The translations under genes were made by a program, and so were the position numbers. A stretch of DNA of 64,000 nt from Sabellastarte sp. h YS-2021 (taxonomy: Eukaryota; Annelida; Polychaeta; Sabellida; Sabellidae): NCBI GenBank assembly GCA_964017235.1, contig OZ024940.1:3534001-3598000 (forward strand). The letters are read 5' to 3'. Shown in pieces: positions 25,601 to 34,365 of the stretch. Numbering within the stretch: position 1 is the first letter of the stretch; every line of letters starts with the position of its first letter. The notes below the pieces were generated by a model. It saw only the letters and a program-made list of their open reading frames with translations. It was not told the DNA's origin and searched no databases.

Positions 25601-27196
25601 CACTAACCAGCTGTACTACACTATACAGGCTGGACGGCAGAAGGGGAACCAGGACAGATACAAAGGGTGGATCATTCTTTACCCTGTACTACCCACGTTG
25701 GTAAATCAAGTACATGTACATACAAATACAACCATAAGGCAAGGTCTAGTCATAAGAGGGTTCATAAAATATCAACATTTAGACAAAAAGAAGATTTGAA
25801 AACTAAAAGAGGTATTTTATTTTAGAGTGTGAAAAAATGAGTTTGTAAAAACAGACATTCAAACAATAGAAGGTTCTAATGTCTTTCTATTTTTATACAG
25901 CCAAAAGTACGTGGTGGTACCGCCCCCAGTTATGCAACCTGTTTACATGCCCCAACCCCAGCCCCAGCCGATAGTCGCCCCCCTCCCAACCCCCCACTTG
26001 CCCCCTCCCCTCCCCTGTCCAACATGCTATGGCCAGTACAGCTCCAATCACCATCAGCACTGTGGCTGCCATGACAGTTATTGCGAGACTTGCGCCCATC
26101 AATGGAATAGTGGACACCAGTCCGCGGCCATCGACAGCAACCAGGTAAACATGACTGTGTCCATATGGGTCTCTCTCTTCTTTACAGTTCATCTCACACT
26201 TTTCGGCTTTTTCGGAAATGTTGTATGAAACCTTGACAACCAAGATACTAAACTGAACAAAATTATCACGGCGCAAACATAAATAGGGTCACATTTTTCT
26301 TTGTCCAGCAAGGGTCACATGACTTCATGACTATAGTTTCCTATGTTTTTAAACTTCCGAAATTGTCCCCGTGGACAATAAATTGAGAAATATAGAAAGT
26401 ATACAGCCAAACTTTCTACTATGCTAAAAGTACAACTACATAAAACTGTAGTAATATTACATATAAGTGACTCAAGTACTTATTTATGGACAGGGTAATA
26501 CAAAGGTTGGAAAACTTTTATTCTTTTCTTGTTTGGTATCATAAAGTCTGCGTACAGTCTTATTCTACTGACCAAAAATTAGTTTTCTGTAAATTTCTAT
26601 AACTTTTATATGGAAATGATATATATTCTAGCCCAGCTGGTACAATCTCTTCGATATTATTTCCACAAATAATGTAAAAGCGACTTTGTAAACTTTGACA
26701 ATTGCTTTCCATCAGGTACACTTGAAATACCATCAGAAGAAATCAGCTTCGACCAAGAGGAAGACAGTGGAAGACCACTCACAGAGCGACACCGACGCCG
26801 ACATACACCGGATGTCACAGCAGTATGAGAAGGTCCTTCAGCGAAGTAACGAGAGAGAAGAAAGAAAGAGGTCAGACGTCAACAGGTACAGTCTTTCCCT
26901 TTCGTTTTCACTATCATTTTTCACTTACAGTTCCTAGTCCAAAGAGGTCAAAGGTTAACTAGTCCAGTACTTAGTTTCACTTTTGTTTTAAATATATTGC
27001 TCTAAATAAAATACACGATTCTTCAGTTAAATCAAAGAGCAGTTAAATGTTTTTCGATATATAGCTTCCTCAGACACAAGTCCCCTCAGCCAGAGTTCCA
27101 GTTTCAGTTTTGTTTTCCATAAATAGCTCCCAGTTCCACACAGTTCTTCTGTGAGGTCAAGACAGGGGATAGAGGAGATCCATTCAGTTTCTCCTT

Positions 27197-27243
<47 letters not shown>

Positions 27244-27571
27244 ATAAGCAGCTAGCAGCATAGTATTGAAAAAACCCCTGGCACTTGCACCTTCAATAAC
27301 CTCACTCTTGCCTCTTATTCACAGCAGCAAAAAGTACACACGCCACTTTTCCCACAGAGAGAGCGATCTTCACGACAGCTGTGCCACTCGCATTTTCCTG
27401 GTCTCAGATCACGAGCAGAAGAGGTCAACAGGGACGCCAGGCAGCGAGGACAAGGCAGGCGCGTCAGACAGGAGTTACGTGTACCTGCCGACTGACTGCC
27501 CTGTGAAAATGAGCCAAGAAATGTCTGAAACCCTCAGGCAGGATTACGGCAGGGCGACAGCGGGGAAGTAG
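16486..27571 (+). CDS. Gene A: vWA / Thr-rich stalk / TM / Cys-rich membrane protein, 5' part missing
   Basis: Ten exons join in frame into 531 residues plus a partial first codon: 16486-16684, 17216-17273, 17938-18132, 22858-22902, 23505-23751, 24157-24182, 24711-24876, 25901-26144, 26716-26885, 27325-27571. All introns are GT-AG. Exon 1 encodes the end of a vWA domain (DITLFVIGVTNKIDENEI, ending ASQICTQ). Then come a short Asn/Thr linker, a Thr/Ala/Pro stalk, one transmembrane helix, a run of 24 cysteines, a Pro-rich segment, a CxxC/His-rich segment and a basic/charged tail. The product is inferred to be a type I surface protein. The signal peptide and first vWA exons are absent: the satellite array occupies that position, so the 5' end lies beyond it or is lost. 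Ligand and function are unknown. Confidence 0.82.
17443..17474 (+). other. G-quadruplex-capable G tract in a gene A intron
   Basis: Runs of 5, 9, 4, 3 and 4 guanines separated by 1-3 bases (A, TC, ATC, A) satisfy the usual G-quadruplex pattern on the transcript strand. It lies in the intron between the exons ending at 17273 and starting at 17938. Confidence 0.6.
17938..18132 (+). CDS. Gene A Thr/Ala-rich stalk exon
   Basis: A phase 1-1 exon encoding a mucin-like stretch (TTSTAATITTTAAATTTTTN followed by Ser/Pro/Thr-rich sequence), rich in potential O-glycosylation sites. The upstream acceptor 'tttacag' at 17937 is preferred; an in-frame alternative acceptor lies at 'ttggcag' (18001). It is much shorter than the stalk of gene C. 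Confidence 0.78.
18156..18664. mobile_element. TIR element (~510 bp) beginning AAGACGG
   Basis: The left end reads AAGACGGTAAACTGGAAAC and the reverse complement of the right end AAAGACGGCAAACCGG. The interior contains several 'accggtt'/'aaaccgg' motifs. It begins about 23 bp after a gene A exon. No coding frame or clear target-site duplication is visible. Confidence 0.55.
19845..20040 (+). mobile_element. tRNA-derived SINE-like fragment
   Basis: Contains a good RNA polymerase III B box (GGTTTGAACCC near 19892) in a tRNA-like context ('tgaacactcacccatgtggc' upstream), followed by a tail ending in an A-rich run. It does not fold as a functional tRNA by inspection. It lies in the large gene A intron (18133-22857). 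Confidence 0.5.
20581..20735 (-). mobile_element. dispersed repeat fragment, 'gcgttctgtgagtgctctt' family
   Basis: On the minus strand it contains 'gcaaaaataactcaaa', then 'gatgaaattttcaggaaatg', ending 'ggcggaggtgtgcgttctg' and 'tgagtgctctt'. The same blocks in the same order occur on the plus strand at 28098-28352, and a short end fragment at 41860-41920. It is probably the 3' end of a retroelement family. Confidence 0.65.
20904..21105 (-). mobile_element. tRNA-derived SINE, family 1, internally deleted
   Basis: Reverse-oriented copy: A/T-rich tail at the left, head 'ggggccacggtggcagagtg' (read on minus) at the right. The 12-bp direct repeat GACTTTTATTAT flanks it at 20892-20903 and 21106-21117, proving insertion. 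About 30 bases between A and B boxes are missing compared with the copy at 48014. Confidence 0.9.
21168..21408 (+). mobile_element. tRNA-derived SINE, family 1, diverged
   Basis: Head 'gaggccacagtgccgcagtg', B box 'gttcaaatccc', body 'ctgtatgtactggtttcct' and an A/T-rich tail of 'aaat' units match the family. It lies 60 bp from the opposite-strand copy at 20904-21105, forming an inverted pair. Confidence 0.85.
22065..22289. mobile_element. 225-bp MITE with 23-bp TIRs, copy 1
   Basis: Begins GAGTAAGAAATCTAAAATTC (continuing GCC) and ends with the exact reverse complement, flanked by TA on both sides (22063-22064, 22290-22291), as in Tc1/mariner-type insertions. A second copy lies at 24445-24669. 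It has no coding capacity and sits in the 18133-22857 gene A intron. Confidence 0.88.
22349..22500 (-). mobile_element. degenerate family 1 SINE
   Basis: Read on plus it keeps the family order seen in reverse copies: 'ggtcatatcac', 'agcagtgcatactggtt', 'caagcaactaccaactttt', then a B-box-like 'ggaaatcgaatcc'. It is strongly diverged. Confidence 0.6.
22585..22660 (-). ncRNA. 5S rRNA-like fragment (pseudogene or 5S-derived SINE head)
   Basis: The minus strand reads 'cgttagtacttgggtgggtg' followed by 'actgcttc', close to the box C region of 5S rRNA (TTAGTACTTGGATGGG, then GACCGCC), and upstream 'gaggttgagcggca' resembles the preceding 5S stretch. Only about half of a 5S gene is recognisable, so this is a relic or part of a 5S-derived SINE next to the degenerate SINE at 22349-22500. 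Confidence 0.5.
23505..23751 (+). CDS. Gene A exon: transmembrane helix plus 24-cysteine cluster
   Basis: Encodes GVGVLAGLLFLLLLILLIL, a clear single transmembrane helix, followed directly by CCC, CC, CGCC, CC, CCC, CC, CC and CCCCC groups: 24 cysteines in about 55 residues, ending WTHQHHT. The position just inside the membrane suggests palmitoylation or metal binding; this is inferred, not shown. The equivalent exon in gene B (39391-39601) has the same helix-then-cysteine layout and the same phases (1 to 2). Confidence 0.88.
24445..24669. mobile_element. 225-bp MITE with 23-bp TIRs, copy 2
   Basis: Near-identical to 22065-22289, with the same terminal repeats and flanking TA dinucleotides (24443-24444, 24670-24671). 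Its right end lies about 41 bp upstream of the gene A exon at 24711, so it abuts or overlaps the branch-point zone of that intron. Confidence 0.88.
24711..26144 (+). CDS. Gene A exons: Pro-rich and CxxC/His-rich cytoplasmic tail
   Basis: Exon 24711-24876 encodes a Pro-rich segment (KPPPVMPAPVEPPPP) then CGRC and CIC. Exon 25901-26144 encodes another Pro/Gln run and then CPTC, HHQHCGCH and CETCAH within about 35 residues, spacing that resembles a zinc-binding module, although I recognise no named family. They lie on the inner side of the predicted membrane helix. Polyproline stretches could bind SH3 or WW domains (inference). Gene B has no counterpart that I could find. A longer antisense frame over the second exon is a shadow. 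Confidence 0.75.
27199..27241. repeat. 43-base poly(T) tract
   Basis: Uninterrupted T run in the last intron of gene A, 83 bp upstream of the final exon. It may be an old poly(A) tail of a reverse-inserted retroelement or slippage; tract length in an assembly is unreliable. Confidence 0.9.
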
Positions 27572-28097
27572 TGAAGGGGGTTAGTTTGTAGCAACGAAGA
27601 CTGGGTTTATGGATAGAACAATGAGGTAAAACTGGTGTAAAAATCTAAATGACAATCAGATGAATTGGTATAAAAAGGAGAAAAGTGCTATTGTTAATGT
27701 TGCAAAGGAGCAAACAACAACATGCAACTAGACTAAAAATAAGACAAAGTGCTTAGTGTATATTTTTACATGTAATTGTTGATTATATATAAAATCTGTA
27801 ATGTTCTATGTAATTAAACATATTGAATGAATGTATTTATATATTACGCATACATAGAAATTCTTACAGTGTATGCATACTTATGTATAAAATGTGTATA
27901 CTTGTATATCATAGATATGACATGTTTTGTGACATGTCATATCTTATGTACAGAACATGTATTTACTGTCTATTTATAATACTGTACATTTTTCTACAAA
28001 TGAAAGACATAAATATCCATTTATATCCACTTACTACAGGGTATATTTACCACTTTTTTACCCTGGGGTATAAAAATAAGCTGTGATGAATCCTTTA

Positions 28098-28352
28098 TAA
28101 TTACCAACCCCCAAGGAGGTTATGTAATTGGCAGCATGTTTAGTCTGTTTGTTCCTTTGCAAAATAACTCAAACAGTTGAGTGTGATGAAATTTTTAGGA
28201 AAGTGTCAACAATGGCTAGATTTTGCTGGTGATCCGGATTGCAGCGTCTGGATCTAGGAATTTTTTAAGGGATTTTTCTATTCTCGCATTCATCAGCAGT
28301 ATTGGAGGTGTTGAACCTTGGCAGAGGTATGCACTCTCTGAGTGCTCTTGTT
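28098..28352 (+). mobile_element. dispersed repeat, 'gagtgctcttg' family, in the gene A 3' UTR
   Basis: Starts near 'caccaaggaggtta'-like sequence ('cccccaaggaggttatgt'), contains 'gcaaaataactcaaacag', 'gatgaaatttttaggaaag' and ends 'gcactctctgagtgctcttg'. It shares the order of these blocks with the minus-strand copy at 20581-20735. Confidence 0.65.
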
Positions 28353-28770
28353 TTGTACTTTTGTTTTTTTCCTTGCAGCATTGTGTGTAAATGAGGCCTT
28401 AAGTAGGAATTTGTATTGATTCCAAGTGTGATATGTAAAAGCGTCTGTGATACTTATGCTATAGATAATGTGATATAAGAAATATTTAGATGTATATTTA
28501 TATCTCTAAATACAATTGTAACCCATTAAGTGGAATCTAGATTAAAACAACAAAAAATACTTCTACTTAACCAGGAATTCCAAATATCAGGCTAAATTTC
28601 AACTGAAATTGTTTTTCCACTGAAGACAGAACTTCAACTCAGCACAGATCTACTTAGAGGGGTTACATTGTATCAGTTAATGTGTTAAACAGTTGAATTA
28701 CTACTTATTTTCTTGTACATTTAAGGCATTGTACATAAAAAGTGCTTTTATGAACTTGTTTTTTTTTACT

Positions 28771-28776
28771 AATAAA
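28771..28776 (+). other. candidate polyadenylation signal of gene A
   Basis: AATAAA lies about 1.2 kb after the gene A stop codon (27569-27571), followed by a T/G-containing stretch. I found no other canonical signal between the stop and this point, so the 3' UTR probably runs from 27572 to about 28795 and includes the dispersed-repeat copy at 28098-28352. Confidence 0.5.
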
Positions 28777-28799
28777 TTCTTGTTACAAAGAAATTGTTA

Positions 28800-30050
28800 T
28801 TTTTAACTTCCCCCTGAAAGAGAGTGTACCCTAATCTAATTAAAGCTCAAGCTTTTATTGCACTTAATATCCAACTGGTAGATTCTCAGTAAGGGTAGTA
28901 CAGTTTATAATTTCGAAAACCGATTGTCGGTGAACAAAACAGAACAAAAGACAAAAATTTCCAGTTGTGGTCATTTTACAAATGTTGAATAATTTATTTA
29001 CAGCCATTTTGTCACTTTTAAGTACTGATTCTAATAAGATTAAATAAAAATTTGATACATTCAGTCATAAAAATCACAAAACTAACCATAAATGCAAAAA
29101 TATAATGTAAATAGAAAATACCTTAGGGTTTTCCCACAGTTCTCAAGGTAATCATAAAATCAACCAATCACAAGCATACTTACATAATGTACGGTATGGA
29201 GCAAGTGACAAGTTTGCAAAAAGCTTTTAGCTTATATTGTTGAATAAAACTTCAATATAAACATTAAAGGGTTAATTCAATTAATGATTAATATTAAAAT
29301 AACTTTCTCATCAAAATGCATCAGTTATAAATAAATTCCTGCTCAACTCACCAATATGTTCATGTCTTAAGTGGTGATACATAATAAAATTATGTCGAAA
29401 ATGATAATGGAACTCTTTCCCCTGGCTTGGCCTTGATCAAAAACGGTGAGTATAACTGAGGCCAAGATACATTAAATAACCTTAAATTAAGCAGCTCCAG
29501 ATAAAAACCTTTCTATTGATGCCAAATATACCTAACCACCTGCAATCACTTAAACACAGCTGTACATTATTTTAGTGGGCTGGTCAAAATGTACTATTAA
29601 AGTGTGTATGAGAAATATTTGAGTACATTATGTTTCTGCTGTTTTTAAATATGCATAATTGGAAAGGAGTCATCTATGAGGTGCATCAGTGTGTGTATGG
29701 TATCAAGGGATTAACATCTGGTGAAATATACATGCAAATTTATAACTGTGTTTCAAAGCTGGGTTTTCCTGTTCCGGTACAGCCATATTAGACTAATTTG
29801 GGTAGCTGAGCAGTAAAAAAGTATTATCAAACAATACAATGCTTTTAATTAAAGTAAATATGACTTGGTGGTCTGATTTAATGAAAATATAATTTAAGCC
29901 TGTTGAAATTTTTAATCACAACGTGTGCATTTCCTGGTAGGTTAACAGTAGTACTGCTTCAGCTGTTGGCTCACCACACAGTCACAGAAGTACTCTCTTT
30001 TCCAGGCCTCTCGGGAGGCACAAACTCAAGATCGGATAATCATGAGGTGT
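28800..30050. other. AT-rich intergenic stretch, no confident gene
   Basis: No frame of convincing length and no recognisable element. The only coding hint is a 25-codon open stretch on the minus strand at 29942-30022, described under findings. On the minus strand AATAAA occurs around 28988 and 28851. Confidence 0.5.
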
Positions 30051-30054
30051 GAAT

Positions 30055-30282
30055 ACTGCTTCCCTGCATAAGTTGGCCGCGGGTCGTAAGTTGGCCGCCA
30101 TCATCATATTTTGAAATTTCTATAAATCTAAAGGCCTGCATCATTCTTGAATGGTCTATTATAATAAGATTTATTATAACTACCACTTTTAAAACCTGTG
30201 TAACCACACATTTGTCTGTTTGATACATTTAAATGAGTGGTGGTCAACTTACCACCCACGGCCAACTTATGCAGGGAAGCAG
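30055..30282. mobile_element. 228-bp MITE with ~44-bp imperfect TIRs
   Basis: Left end CTGCTTCCCTGCATAAGTTG, right end its reverse complement, the similarity continuing for about 44 bp with mismatches. TA dinucleotides flank it (30053-30054 and 30283-30284), as for Tc1/mariner-type elements. Open frames across it are fortuitous. Confidence 0.8.
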
Positions 30283-30879
30283 TAGCTGGGAGGGGAAATT
30301 GTGAGGTTGCAGGACATACAGCGATAATATCAAAATATTGTAAATAAGTGCTGCCGAGAATACAAAAAGGAAAGAAAATATGCAAGTACCTTTTTATCCT
30401 GCCATTTATCTATAATTCCTGGTATTTGATCAGTAAAAAGCTATACATGTATGTTTTCTATCACTTTTTGACAGATATCACTCGATATCACTCAGGAATT
30501 TGTTGGAGATTTCTAAAATGAAAAAAATTACGTCATCTGTACATGCACAGCCAATTAGCCGAAACAATTAAGAATTAAAATTAATACACTTGGCTATTTT
30601 TATGATAATTGTACCTATTTACAGTATCATTTAATTGTCACTTTTGAAACATTTTAGTGCATTTTCTTGTTGCACAAAATAATCACAAACAATTCTTTTG
30701 TTTAAAGAATATACAGTTTCTTTTAATATTTTTGCACAAAATCATGAATATGATATTAAAACCATTTAGACTGGAATGTGGAATGGACCGGATTCAAGTT
30801 CATGAAGTTGTTCATGCACTATTAATTTGATGGTTGATCTCTGTGCATGAAAACCTTTCTTTAATCCTTTAAATAAAAA

Positions 30880-31113
30880 GGGGCCATGGTGGCAGAGTGG
30901 TAACACTGGCGCCTCCCACCTCTGAGATCAGGGTTCGGTTCCCGGCCCGACCTCAAGTGGGAAAGCTGGTAGTTGCTTGCCATTGGTCGGCAGCTTACAG
31001 TACAGAACCTTGACTAACTGTATGTACTGGTTTCCTCTGCTCTCCCAACTACCTGTTGTGAAATGACTTGTACAGTGTTGAAAGCGACATAAAACCCCAA
31101 ATAAATAAAAAAA
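30880..31113 (+). mobile_element. tRNA-derived SINE, family 1
   Basis: Head 'ggggccatggtggcagagtg', B box 'ggttcggttccc', conserved body 'ctgtatgtactggtttcctc' and tail 'ccaaataaataaa'. The 11-bp direct repeat TTTAAATAAAA flanks it (30868-30878 and 31114-31124). Confidence 0.9.
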
Positions 31114-31782
31114 TTTAAATAAAACATGTGAAACATTTTAATTTGAAGTAAATTTGAACTATGGCATCACATTCCACTATTGCATGAAATATTTTCTGAC
31201 TTCACATTTACCAACCAAAGTCCCTTTTCATTAACATCTAATTGTGAAAGTTTGGCCTCTTGTATTTTAGTTGTGAAAATATTCTAGTCCGTATTTGCAT
31301 GATTTAATCCTTCATAATACAGTTTTAAGACTATTTTCACTGATAAAATTGGTCCTGTTTTGGGGAAAAGAAACATCAATAAATGTCTGGTTCCTCGAAG
31401 TAATATGATCATTAGACAATGTCATTAATTCAATTACATTCAACCTCAGGGTTCAAACAAAATAATGAAAAGCTTTTTGCAATTTTTAGGCAATATTTTC
31501 CGCAAAGCCTTTACGGATTTTCCGACTTTTAGAAACATCCTTTTTATAATGAAGTTTAGAAAACACCTAAATATGGTGGCGCTTGTATATTCCTGTTAAA
31601 AAGAGGATTTATATGAATGAATAAGCAACTTTTAGCATCTTTGAAGGATTGCAAATGGAGGTCATTGGATAAGTATGTGTACCTTGTGACTTCGTATTGT
31701 TTCTAATAAAGTAAGTAATGATACTTAAGTGCTGTCGCCTATTATCGCCCATCAGACTGGGTGGAACTTGAATTTGTAGTGC

Positions 31783-32091
31783 TAGTGGTATTCTACCAGT
31801 GAACGCCCGCCTTATATATCTTTATTAGAGGTCAAGGACAAATGCTTGTATTTGTAAACCAACTGGGCGTTCACTGGTATTTCCGGTTTGCGGCAAAAAC
31901 AGTCGATAATAAAGATTAATTGTCAAAATATAACACTTTCAAAGAAATGTTAAACAGCATAAACAAAGTATTAATTGTACTGTATATCATTTGATAATTT
32001 GGTTAAAGAAGAATATAAGCTAAATTTGCTAATGTATAATAAATTTTAAATATTATCTAAAGGACGGGCGTTTACTGGTAGAAAGCCACTA
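31783..32091. mobile_element. ~309-bp TIR element, TAGTGG...CCACTA
   Basis: The left end 'tagtggtattctaccagtg' is mirrored on the right by 'cactggta'-like sequence (reverse complement of the right end: 'tagtggctttctaccagt'), followed on both sides by 'aacgcccg'. A third partial copy of the inner motif ('gggcgttcactggtattt') occurs at about 31867. No coding frame. Confidence 0.65.
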
Positions 32092-32736
32092 CTGTATGTG
32101 AGGCGTAGTGTGCCCTCAAGTTTTCAGTCAAACTCACACTTGCCGTCCGCCAGATTTAATATTCGAAGCGATAAGGCGTCGGGTGCCAGACACACATACT
32201 ATTTTAATACATGTTGGGTTTCCAATGTCTGCTTTAGTGTCGGGTCATGAAAAACACAGCTTATCTTAACAATCTCATGAGATCATATATTCCCATGGGG
32301 TTTTTAACAATATTTTTTATAAACAGGAAGATTGCTTGAAGATCAAATACTTCCAATTTGTGTATGATGTTTCCTTTCTGTTTACTGGTTTTGAATTTTT
32401 GCCCAATCAAATTGCTAGGGGACTTATGCATATCCCCATTCGATATCCAGGACCTGACACATAAGTAAACAATTAAATATCTGAATGACAGATTGCAGTT
32501 TCCATGTTTTGTGGCAAGCTGTGCAACTGTGTTGAAGTTGAAATTATATCATTGCCGATAGCACTGCGAAAGGTTAGTTTATTAGAGTTTTAGTTGGCAA
32601 AGTATATTTATCACTTGTGCATGTGCCAGTGCATATTTTATCAAAATAAAACTGCTTTATACAACGTACATATGATTTTGTGTTACAGTTGTGCCAAGGT
32701 ACGGTGGGGAGCAGTACTGCTTAGTGCTTACTTATG

Positions 32737-32966
32737 CTCAGTACACCAATTATAATCACCCAACATGTTTTCTGAAAACACTGTCAAATTGAAAATATTT
32801 ATTTCAGTTTTTATTGAGCGGACACGCCATTATCAAACATTATCTGTGACACTCAGTACACCAATTATAATCACCCAACATGTTTTCTGAAAACACTGTC
32901 AAATTGAAAATATTTATTTCAGTTTTTATTGAGCGGACACGCCATTATCAAACATTATCTGTGACA
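32737..32966. repeat. exact 115-bp tandem duplication
   Basis: The segment starting 'ctcagtacaccaattataat' at 32737 repeats immediately at 32852 without visible change, ending 'ttatctgtgaca' in both copies. It is non-coding. Confidence 0.95.
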
Positions 32967-34365
32967 CAGATTCTGTGTAAAGATTTCTGACAGAAAAACA
33001 GGGCTGTCTATAATTAATACCATGACCATAATTGCTGTGCTGTTATACTGAAAAACATAAGCCCTATGATGGAAATATAATAACCCCCTTTTTAATGATT
33101 CATATTGAACCACAAACAGCCTTGTCTAAGGTCACTTTTTATACCCTGCATGGCCACCCAGCTAATATCTCGTGTGTTGGTAATTAGAGCAAAATGCTAG
33201 TCTTTTTGAAAGGCTATTTTAAGGGAGAGAATAAAATTAAAATTTGAAGAGTAATGCTAGCTGGAGTGAAATTTCATTAATTTTTGCAATTTTCACAAGA
33301 TTCTCCAGTATTATTTTTCACTAATGGTTCTCTTTTAATTTTAGAAACTAGTTCAGCAAACCTTAATAGATTAAGTTGTTTTTTTCAACTTAAATATAAA
33401 CAAATACTGTTCACAAGGTTCCCCAATCGGCTTGTATATTTTAGTACTTTCATATTTAAAGATTGTGTGCACACATTAATACACACATTTTGTCCAAAAA
33501 AATTTTGTACATTCCCACTAAAAGTTTCTTGAAAAATCTTTAATGTAGTTTTATTATGCCATATTTTTGCACATTACATAACCACATAAATGTGGGTGGC
33601 TATTGCTTATTGCCCACTGTATCACTGATCTCACCTTAATCTAAGATCAGTTTGAAAATCAATTTCTGATCATAAAAGCTTCATGGTTTTTTACGTCTTT
33701 GTAGAGGCTAACTATGACTGGTCAATCTCTGAAGCAAGAGAGAAAAGCCAGTGTCCTCACTTTGTAGCTATCAATCTTATATACGTCACAAATGCTTTGT
33801 GTTTGCTAATTTAGACCTTGAGAAATATCTGTTTATTTTGCAATAAGTTTCTCTTCATTTACGAAAAATAGTACACAGGATGCTTGTATATTTGAAATGG
33901 TCGACCAGTTGTTTTTGAGTTTCTGAAAAATACACACAAATATACAGGCTGTTAGATTCAGAATTCTTTGATATGGATATTGCTTTTGGTGAAATTTATT
34001 ATGCTGCAAAAGCTGAGATGGGCAATAAGTTAAAACAACAGATGTTTTGAAATAATAAAACACTTTTCAAACACTTATCCAAATCACTTCACATTTTATA
34101 TGATCTATGAGATTGTCAGTTATTTTAAAACTTCTTATTAAAGGATTATACATCTTTCAATGGATGAATAACTGAAATTTTTTGACAAATATTAAGTTGG
34201 ATGGAACTTGAATCAGCTTAAATTAAATTATTTAAACATATATATTTGGATACATAAAAAAAAAACATATTTATTCAGTTTGTGGTGTCAAAGCTAAGTG
34301 TTGTTGATGAATTTAATGTGCCTTCTTCTACTTTTTTAATTGAATTCAGTAGTTTAAATTCAGAT
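32967..34365. other. intergenic region upstream of gene B
   Basis: AT-rich, with no convincing gene or recognised element. It presumably contains the gene B promoter, but I could not identify a core promoter element with any confidence. Confidence 0.4.
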
